Source of the DNA: Mortierella alpina
Taxonomy: Eukaryota; Mortierellomycota; Mortierellomycetes; Mortierellales; Mortierellaceae
Assembly (NCBI GenBank): GCA_029449245.1
Contig: JANATF010000018.1
Location: 372,001-436,000 of the forward strand
Length of the DNA: 64,000 nt
Reading direction: 5' to 3'
The notes below the pieces were generated by a model. It saw only the letters and a list, made by a program, of their open reading frames with translations, made no database searches and was not told where the DNA came from. Position 1 is the first letter of the stretch; the number at the start of each line of letters is the position of its first letter. Below, one piece after another: positions 55,926 through 64,000 of the stretch. The translations under genes were made by a program, and so were the position numbers.

Positions 55926-56813
55926 GTGGGGATCAGGGTGGGAAAGAAAAAAAGAGACCAAAAGGCGAGCAAAGGGCCCGCCTTTAAGTACTCTGCGGGG
56001 CAGACACCAACCAGGGGGGATTGTCGATAGAGTAGTCGAGTGGTCTCGTAGACTGAGCAGGCCCTGGTGCCCTGATAGGCTGGGGCGGCCACGGCGGTCA
56101 TGTCGTCCCGCAGAAACCAGTGCGCGAGCGAGGAGTACCCAGGCCCTTCTCAGCCCTGGGCGTCATTGACTGTGGAGTACATCAAATCCGACTCGAGCTG
56201 CTCATCTCAACACGGACTAACGGCGATTACCCTGATTTTAAGCTTCGTGCTAGACCTCTGACGACGAGTGTGGTCCCTCTCAGACACAGCAACTACTGCA
56301 TTCATCGCCACTAGCGTGCCCCCCCCCCCAGTCGACTCTGCCATCACTGAACTGTGTCGGGGCGCTTCTTTTTTGCAGAGCACTTCAGCACTTGGTCTAT
56401 CCCCCCCTTGCTGCTATAGGGCCGCAAGGGGGAGGGAACAATGCGCCCTTGGTGCCTTTTTAGGATGGCGAAACGTCATTTTCTCATGGTGCTGGCTTGG
56501 TGAGGGCTTTCTTTGCATATGTTGTACGGTCGATACTGTGTTGACAGCGCTGTGGCACAGTGCTAGCCAGAAGGAATATGGCGCCAACGAAAACACAACA
56601 AAAACCTCATTGAACCTGAGTAGAGGAGTGAGAGCGCGTTGTTCAACTGAGGATGGCAGCAAGCCTAGACGTGTCGATGTGTATCTGCTGTATCTGCTGT
56701 ATCCAGAGGATCGATGCAATGGTATATGTAATATGAGCCAAGGTATACCCCGGTACCTGGGCTGGAATACAGCGTGTGAGACCCCTGCGGTGAGCTCTGG
56801 GCTGAGCGGGAAG

Positions 56814-56843
56814 CCCTTTCTTGCCCTTTCTTGCCCTTTCTTG
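56814..56843 (+). repeat. 10-bp tandem repeat, three units
   Basis: CCCTTTCTTG repeated exactly three times, starting at 56814, 56824 and 56834. Confidence 0.9.
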
Positions 56844-56905
56844 GGCTGGTAACCACTCGGGTAGAGCCTCGGAATAAAGCCCGCTGATAGGTCACGCGCG
56901 GGGCT

Positions 56906-56930
56906 ATGGGCGAATATCCGTTTTGCCCAT
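56906..56930. repeat. ATGGGC-spacer-GCCCAT hairpin motif
   Basis: ATGGGC (56906-56911) and GCCCAT (56925-56930) flank 13 bases. The same arms with similar spacing occur at 8722-8745, and a partial version at 1425-1447. Confidence 0.6.
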
Positions 56931-57554
56931 TCGACAGATCCTTGTCAATAATCTTGTCAATGGCGCATCGTCCACCGCAGTCTGGCCACAAATCAATCTC
57001 CTCATCTCCTCATGAGGAGGTCTAGACTTGGGTGTCTTCTCTCTGTACTGCTGCTGTTCTGTGCCGGGAGGGCAACCATGGCTCTCTGGCATCCTCGCGC
57101 ATAGACCTTGTGTGCACTCATCGTGTCCGTAAGCCTAGTGGATGAGTAAGCTGCTGCCGTACGTGTGAGACCCGGGACACGTAGGCCACGGACAAGGCAC
57201 CACAAGCAACAAGCCCAATGGATCCTCTCGTACGTTTGTCCCAAATATGTAAGTTTGTGGGGTTTGTTGTGTTTCCAAAAGGGATTTGCTCGCTTTATTT
57301 GGGCGATCATCCTGTCTGGCCAGTCGTACTGCCGAGGTTGGGTAGGTTCTGCTCTGTTGTGAGATCCCTGCGCACATCCCTTTTTTTTTTTTCTTTCCTT
57401 TTGTTTGTTTACTCGAGGCGAGTGCCCCAAGAGGTCCCGTACCTGGCACCACTAGACCACGGTAATAACGAATCACACAAAACAAAACCTTCTTTGTCTT
57501 CTTTTCCATAATCGGACTCTTAAAATCTTCCATTTATCGAACGGTTCTATTGCC

Positions 57555-57608
57555 CTTGGCGCTGTAGGTGTTACCAAAGAACTTGGCGCTGTAGGTGTTA
57601 CCAAAGAA
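57555..57608 (+). repeat. 27-bp direct duplication
   Basis: CTTGGCGCTGTAGGTGTTAC plus CAAAGAA occurs twice in exact tandem (57555-57581 and 57582-57608). Confidence 0.9.
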
Positions 57609-59369
57609 CATTTACGTATGTAAAGACTACAGGAGACGGAAAACATATAAAGTTGACTACTGCTGTTCTTCGTTTGGCAGGGTTTGATATTGATCTGTCT
57701 ACGCTCAACAATAATGTCCGCCCTTGAGCAGTTAGGAGCCTTGTGATAGAGTTAGAGCATGAAATCGTTTTTTTCCTTTTTTTTTTGGGAGCCAACCCAA
57801 ATCATTGTCTAATTACCCAGGTGCGTCGCTGCTAAATGTGCTTGATTTTTGTGATGGCACTTCTGAGTACGCTGTTTCCTTTGAGGTGCACAGTGTTAGC
57901 TGTAACTCTGTCTCGATACAAGCCCATGTACTGTACTCTACCAAGGGAACCTCTTCCTTACAGATATCAGTAGAGCATGGGTTATGAGAACTGTTTGCAT
58001 GTTGTTTCCGCCTCTCATCACTGGAGCTCGATGCGTGAATGCTATGTCGATGGCAGTCAAACCCCCTGCCATTAGATATCAAATCTTGCAAAGACGTGGC
58101 CAATTCACCAGATGGCGTCAAAGACTAGGACCGACTAGTGGAATGATCCTTGACTTTTGGAATCGCATTGACGTCCCTAATGACTCTTGGGCTGTGACGA
58201 GGGTTACTAGCGTTGTTGACCGTCGCGTAGCTAGTGCAATCTCATTTAAACATGCGAGGGCAGAACAGTGGAAATGAAGAATGGAGCAGTATTTTTGCTC
58301 TACCAGAGTCCGGGCTGATTTCTTAATCTCTTGAGCTCTCTTGGCCACTGTTCGGAGATATGGGGCTCGATGGCGGTCTCCCCCTCCGTGTCCTGTATGT
58401 CCCGTAACAGAGCTTGAATGGCAAAGAAAACGATATGGTGATCATGATTTTTGATCAAGACTGAACGACTATCTTCTCTCCCAGAGGGCTCGTACGGTGA
58501 TCTTGAGCATGCTTGCAATTGCGACCGCTGCGCATGATCATAGTTTATCGGCGTCATTATTTTTGAAGGAGTATCTCAGCTACGAATAGTTTAGGTACTA
58601 CCGAATCTTCGCGTCATTGTCTTAAAAACTTCTTGATGTCTTGATGTCTTGAAGCCTTTTTGACCGCTGGTCATCGATATAAGATTCCCCGACGGGGATA
58701 ACGTAGGCTGAAAAGGCAGACTCGCGGTACCTAGTGTAGCCAACTTTGCGAACGCAATTTTGAAGTCTCATACTTTCGCCTCTCATTGTCTCTGAGGACG
58801 CGTCTTGGGTTCGCGCGAGGGCGAGCGTATGCCGCGCATGGTAGTCGCCCCGTTGCGGTTGCTGCTGTACAAACCGGTGCATTGTGCTTCTCAGAGTTGT
58901 CCTTCTTGATAGAGTCTCTCAAATAAACTGTGGTGTTGTCCAAGGGATATCAAAGAAGGCCATTGTGTCTGCATCTATGCGGCCTAGCACAACTCAATAC
59001 TGTACTATCGTACCTGTCGTGTTACCGAAAGCATTCTTAGATTCGAAGTGGCAAGTTGACACATCTACCGACATATCATATATTCTAAGCAATTTGATTG
59101 GCTTGCAATTGAATGACTATTCTATCTCTTGAATCGCTGCATGGACATTGTATTCGAGAAGTATCGGCGAAGGATGTACTATTATGGACGGATTGATGCA
59201 CTTTCTACGGTGGAAAGAACCTCTCTGGTTTTCAATGCGAGTAGGAGAACAAATTCTTCTCCACGATCGGGGTGTGGCATTGCACTGTTACTCACTAGTC
59301 CTCCGATATTGTCGCTTCTCGTAGCGCTCATCCTCCAACTTACAGATCTGGCGTCGTTATATATGGCAA

Positions 59370-60157
59370 CTACTCTAGCAACAGCCACTTCTTCCTGACC
59401 TGCTTGACCAACGCCTCGTCCACAAGCGAATCCAGCTGCATCAACTCCAGCCGTCTCAATTTCAACAGCGCCATCCATGAGGACATTGCCTGTATAACAT
59501 TCTCCGTTTCTCGTTCTAGTGGACCTTCGTAGCAGCCATGACCCTCAAATCTCAACTCTTTCAGCTTTGAGAGCTGTCCGATCTGTCTCTAAAGCACCTC
59601 CGGCATCCCAATACCCGGATCCACAATATTGTAAACTCAGTTGAAGCGTTTCTAGTTCCTTGCAAGCCCATCCTGGTTTCTCAGGTACCATCGCCATATC
59701 ACTAGTGTTTAGAGTGGGAGGTTGATCGAAACTATTCGGCTCATAAAGGGCTTTCCAATATCAACGCATTCAGCGACATCAGACGAGGACAGTTGCTCAG
59801 GATCAAGTTCAGCTGTTGACTACTCAAATAGACGGATCTCTCGATGTGAAGCGATTGTCGCGAGTGGCCCTGTCCCGATACCACAGCAGCCGCTAGCTGA
59901 CGTGGGTTGAAGTGCATTCTATCCGCAACTGCACTTGCACCATCTTCACCCTTTTTTGTTTTCTGAAGTGCCGTCTTTTTAGCGAGCGAGGAAGTAAAAT
60001 ATTTGCTCGGTAGGGGCCGTAAGCAACTGTCACTCTCCCCTTCTGGCAATTGTGTTGTTGCGAGGGTACACAGAGGCATGGTGTAAGTTGTTGAAAGGTG
60101 ATGTCCAGAAAATATTACGTACCAGGAATATGATGGCCAGAAGAAATAAAGTGTCAT
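59370..60157 (-). pseudogene. F-box/leucine-rich protein remnant
   Basis: On the minus strand, fragments of a leucine-rich protein lie in order but in different frames: SLHIERSVYLSSQQLNLIL followed by NCPRLMSL; then AMVPEKPGWACKELETLQLS; then RQIGQLSKLKELRFEG; then MALLKLRRLELMQLD and a terminal KKWLLLE. The style (a Trp/Cys-Lys-Glu-Leu block, then a Gln-Leu-Lys-Leu-Lys-Glu-Leu block) matches F-box/leucine-rich proteins of Mortierellaceae. A stop (TAG) stands before RQIGQL and at least two frame changes are needed, so the gene is dead or badly assembled. No F-box itself is found at the 5' side. Confidence 0.5.
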
Positions 60158-60638
60158 TTTGTCTATACAGCTCTACTGGAACTTTCACCACCCTCCTCAT
60201 CTTTGGCATTACAGAATTACACAATGCCTCTTCAAGAGCAAAGTTATACCATATGTGCAGGTCGTCCTGTACATTCTAAGCGAGTATAGACAGGTAAGAT
60301 GTATTAATACCTCTGTTCTGTACCTCAGCTAGCATATCGTTTCATCTTGCATGTATGGCAGTGCTACTGTTTGCTCCCGTTGATATTATAGCTAACCGCG
60401 ACAACCGCCAAACGACGATCCACTTCCTTACGAAGAGGACGGATGTAAGGGCATCAGCAGGCGCAAAGGTTAGGAGCAGTCCCAAGCTCCAGGCGGCCCC
60501 AAGCGACTCCGATCACCGTACAGCAGAGCCAGAGGACACTGCGGTTCCGATCCAAGCTCCTGCGAAGGCGGAGGTGATCGTGAAGGGACAGCAAAGATCT
60601 TGAAGACTAGGTAAGTTTCAAAGCTCCTGACGGTCCCG
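60158..60638. other. Intergenic
   Basis: No gene is recognised; an 82-codon frame (60355-60603) could be an upstream piece of the coding remnant that follows. Confidence 0.45.
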
Positions 60639-61299
60639 GTGGCTCTAGTCGAACCAAACACCATGGCTTTAGCGGAACCAATCAGCATGGCCATCAGCAG
60701 TCGGTTAGCAGACGATGAAACCGCCTTCCAGTTCTTCTCGAAGGCCAAGCATGAGAACCTTCCTTTGGACTTCCAGAAGCTGTGGAGCAACACGAAACGC
60801 AAGAAAAGAAGGGCCAAAACGGCTGGTTTCGATGTACGGCCTTCAGAGATCCTTTCGAAAAAGAGAGGGGTCGCAAAATCCAAGAAAAGGCTACTTCGAC
60901 AGAATTATAAGAGTCCTTGATGAGTCCCGCAACTGTCCTATTGAGCTAAGTTGCGCCCGTAAGGGCAAGAGTAAAGCCGTAGAGCTGGAGAATCGTTCTA
61001 CTGGCCCGTTCCTCTGCTTCGCACATGCGTATGACTGTTCCATGTGTAACTATTGCCGTGGTCTACCGGGTTCGGCCACAGCAGCATGTGTTCTTGAAGT
61101 ACAGGGCTCTTCCACCGCGCACGTGTCTCCTACGTTCGCTCCCACCGTCCTTCTACAGGCATCCAACAAAGCCATCCCTGCCGTTATTCCCCTCCAGCCT
61201 CAAGTTATTGCCCTTGATGAGGAGGAGGAGGAGTTGTTCATCCAAGGCATTCCTTGGGATGATGGATTCGACGTGTCGGAAGACAAAGTTGAACTTTAA
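60639..61299 (+). pseudogene. Unidentified coding remnant in two frames
   Basis: The first frame (60639-60920) reads like protein: DETAFQFFSKAKHENLPLDF then a basic KRKKRRAKTAGFDVRPSEIL. From about 60880 the protein-like text continues in another frame: GYFDRIIRVLDESRNCPIEL, and after a less convincing middle an acidic end, ALDEEEEELFIQGIPWDDGF. A frameshift or a missed intron separates the two. No domain is recognised and no function is proposed. Confidence 0.3.
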
Positions 61300-61450
61300 G
61301 TTTCGTCCTCTGTAAAAAGGAGAATGGGAAGCAGAGCTCAATCCCAGTTGTCGGCAGCTGGACTCGATGTGCTGGAGGACAACATTATTGAACTCATAAC
61401 TCTATCCCCAATGATGGGGGAAAACTCAATCACAGCTATCAACAGGCCTG

Positions 61451-61673
61451 CTGTCGCCTCACGTCCAAGAACCCTCTATTTAACACGATCTTGGAGGTTG
61501 TTAGAGGAGCCTGGAGCCTCTTTGGAGTACAAGCAGTGCTAAACACCCGCATGGGAGCGGAATTCGTTTTGGATGGTGAGCCGCAGGTCATCGATGCTGA
61601 CACGGAGGTTGTACCGCATATTAATGTTGTACTCATCTATGAGAACGTCTGCATGGCGCGAGTATTGATATAA
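61451..61673 (+). pseudogene. Unidentified coding fragment
   Basis: An open stretch ending at 61671-61673 reads NTILEVVRGAWSLFGVQAVL, then GAEFVLDGEPQVIDADTEV. It looks more like protein than its other frames, but has no convincing start and no recognised family. It may be the 3' end of the remnant at 60639-61299. Confidence 0.3.
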
Positions 61674-62534
61674 AAAAACATTTTTTACTCAATGGTGTCC
61701 ACCATACAACAGCCCGGGACTTCGCCCCCGGCTCACTCCTAGTATATGATTATACACGGGACTCGACTATTTACTGATGACTGACGAGATATACCCTGCG
61801 GACGATCAGCGAAAGGCCATCATTCAACGACGAGGGTTTCTTATTTTCGAATGCTGCATAACCTGTGATATGACCTGTTAATGCCAAGATCCTGTTCATT
61901 GGACTAAGAAACGAGGCAGAGCGCAATGTTGTTACTTAGGTGCTCTCAAAACCGAACCCTTACAATGCTCATTTGCGCATTCTACTTCTACAGAGGAGAC
62001 TACACGCCATGGTAAGAAGAAAGGACACAGAATCATCGTGCAAGGAAAAAAATAGGGCCCTGGTCATTTTTCGAATAGAAAGTGTGCTTACCATTTTTTT
62101 TTACTGTGGCCTCTGTAACGCCTTTTGGATGACTGAATTCTTTCCAAACCTGCTGGCGTTTTGTAGATCGAGACTGAGAGCTTGTGCCTGATTGCTGTCA
62201 GCGCGGCGAAAGAAGATGGAGATCTTTTCTTGTGTTTTTTTTCCCTCGGTGTTACAATAAACAATTCTACGCTGTCACGTTTGTCCATGGCACTTGGGCA
62301 GGGCGGCTGTTTTTGTACCAGAGCCTCATTCAATGGTGGATTTCGAGAATGGTTTACGAAAATGGTTGGTCGAGACCTTCCGCATTCTGTCTTCTGGATT
62401 GGAACTAAAATATTAAGGTTAGCCAATCATCTTTCGTGAATCAACTTACAATCCAACTTCAAAGTGCTCCTTTGAGAGGAAAAAAGAATTGGTTTTTTGA
62501 CTCGAACACTCCTCTTTCTTCCTCAATCTCCACA
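61674..62534. other. Intergenic, upstream of the SANT-like gene
   Basis: No gene is visible. Short frames around 62182-62439 overlap in both strands and carry no domain. Confidence 0.55.
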
Positions 62535-64000
62535 ATGTCCCACCCCTACGATTTTTCGTCTGATGGCTTGAATCACAACAACAGCAGAAGTCACCTAGCA
62601 TCGCCTACACCGTCCGACTCACCTACACCATTAATCACCTCTCCAGCTTTGCACCATTCCCAACTGTTCCCTCCGTTACCGATCCCGCAACCACAACCAA
62701 GGCATTTTTATTATCAGCAGCAGCAGCAGCAACGACAACATCTTCCACCTTCAGAATCCTTTGTTCACAATCAACCTTTGTACACTGTCCCCTATCTGCC
62801 CCAAGGTCGACCCGGTTTTCGAGCGATCACACCTCTTGACGACAACGTCCAGCCACCAATGTCAAAGCGAAGACACAATGAAATTCAACCGAAACCTCTC
62901 CATCCTGTGCTTCGAGCAACACCGTCTGCGATTCCTAACCTCACAGCCAGCAGTACTCAAAGCGCAACTACAGCGTACTCTTCGGCCCCCGCGGCCTCCA
63001 CCTCAACCTCAGGAGCACCTACCTCGCATTCAGCGTTCACTCCTTCAGCATCCACACCTCTACCAACGACACCAAAGAGGAAAGATAAGTTTTGGATCCA
63101 GCCTGGTATGACAGCCTTTGTAGACTGGGTAACTCATCCTGACAATTACGCCAAGCTCAACAAAAAAAAAACCATCTCAGGAGAAAGGACTGTGGAGATA
63201 TACGACCAAATCGCTAAGTACGTCAATGCAGCCACAGCTGGCACTGAGAACAAGACGAACTGGGAACGCAACACTGTCAAGCAGAAATACCAGTATGCCA
63301 AGACGAAATACAGCGAAGCCAAGGAACTAAAGCTCGCCACCGGCGAAGGAGATGATGGACAGGTCCTACTCCGCGCCAGGATGCTAGAGGTGTGTCCTTA
63401 TTTCGACCGGTTTGATGCAGTCATGAGCGAAAGTCTTGCAAGAAACCCACTTCCTTTAGATGAAGGAGCTCGCGTAGTTGTTGAATCTTCGGAAGATAGC
63501 GATAGCGACTCAGACACGGAACATACCACACTTTCGGAGATAAATGGTACGTCTCTCTCTTTCCTCTTGTCTTCATTTATCCCTTGCAGTTAGCCTTATA
63601 ACACGGTATGTCCTCCGGTCTTTGACATAAATAGGTGCTGAGAGGGAACATAACACTGAGACGAGCAGCGGGCGTGCAACGAAGCGTACCAAACATGCTA
63701 AGCAAGTTAGTTATGCAGCAATGAGAGCGACACTGGACAGACTCAGCAACACCCCCAGTGCGAGTGCTGCTATACCTTCAAGAGTGGTCGGCAATGTCAA
63801 TACGGCTGGACAGGACGAAAGATGGGCTGACATACGACGTCGAGAGATGATACTTGAACAACGGGAATCAGACTGGCTTAAGAGGCAAGAAGCTACATTG
63901 AAGGTGCGTCTGGACGAGTTTGAGGCAGTATTGCAACGCCGTCGAGAGGAATTAGATCGAGAGAAGACTGAGTTATCTCAGGCGAAGATGGAGTTCGCTC
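62535..64000 (+). CDS. Myb/SANT-like DNA-binding, coiled-coil protein (3' end outside window)
   Basis: Exon 1 (62535-63546) and exon 2 (from 63635, open to the window end) give 459 visible residues. The first about 180 are Pro/Ser/Gln-rich. A SANT/Myb-like segment follows (GMTAFVDWVTHPDNYAKLN, then GERTVEIYDQIAKYV, WERNTVKQKYQYAKTKYSEA, and LEVCPYFDRFDAVMSES), the pattern of three helices with spaced aromatic residues used for DNA binding. An acidic Ser/Asp run closes exon 1. Exon 2 encodes a basic stretch (GRATKRTKHAKQ) and a long coiled coil (RRREMILEQRESDWLKRQE). Such proteins in fungi can be transposon-derived or regulatory; which applies here is open. The ATG at 62535 is the first in frame. 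Confidence 0.65.

Larger units (their letters stand above)
55926..59369. other. Gene-poor region with simple repeats
   Basis: No gene is supported. It holds a CCCTTTCTTG triplicate, an ATGGGC/GCCCAT hairpin and a 27-bp duplication. Two overlapping minus-strand frames (58118-58557) have partly protein-like text in different frames and may be gene debris. Confidence 0.5.

Noticed and set aside
58118-58557. Possible minus-strand gene with helical text (AKRAQEIKKSARTLVEQ)
   Set aside because: Needs a frameshift, has no recognised domain, and no second copy supports it.

Overview
The window looks like nuclear DNA of an early-diverging filamentous fungus, most plausibly Mortierellaceae (Mortierella/Linnemannia type). 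This rests on short GT-AG introns of about 50 to 300 nt, glutamine- and serine-rich regulatory proteins, F-box/leucine-rich proteins, a Ty3 chromovirus, a fungal YAT-family amino-acid permease and a fungal-type transcription-factor domain. The genus is inference. There are no operons, and no tRNA or rRNA gene was recognised.

Layout. 1-1243 is the 3' end of a Gln/His repeat protein. 2198-8510 is a complete, apparently intact Ty3/gypsy chromovirus with identical 178-bp LTRs and a CATGG target duplication. 8511-16049 is gene-poor. It holds a structured RNA-like locus with an Sm-type site (about 10082-10206), two copies of a decayed coding fragment, a TTCGA-rich tract and two broken genes (12169-12866 and 14911-15309). 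16050-27388 is a head-to-tail array of five paralogous Sec14-like (CRAL-TRIO) genes sharing almost identical exon architecture. 28422-29895 encodes a MIC26/MIC27 (apolipoprotein O type) MICOS subunit. About 30541-35567 encodes a fungal_trans-domain transcription factor with polyQ tails. 36719-39562 is a single-exon F-box protein.

39563-46544 is again gene-poor. Its main feature is a 1.96-kb inverted-repeat element (41096-43060) whose interior carries a small secreted protein with ten cysteines. 46545-53275 is a six-exon gene for a 2079-residue protein with a ubiquitin-like/RA-type segment, a PH domain and a polyproline stretch. 54124-55755 (minus) is an amino-acid permease. 55756-62534 holds F-box and other gene debris. 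62535 to the window end is the 5' part of a gene for a Myb/SANT-like, coiled-coil protein.

Shared biology is limited. The five Sec14-like proteins probably act in lipid transfer or sensing, the PH protein at membranes, and the MICOS subunit in cristae. A strand-specific CT-rich tract lies about 50 to 350 bp upstream of most start codons and looks like a common core-promoter feature. The items most worth following are the cysteine-rich secreted protein inside the inverted-repeat element, the Sm-site RNA candidate, the Sec14-like array, and the RA-PH-polyproline protein.
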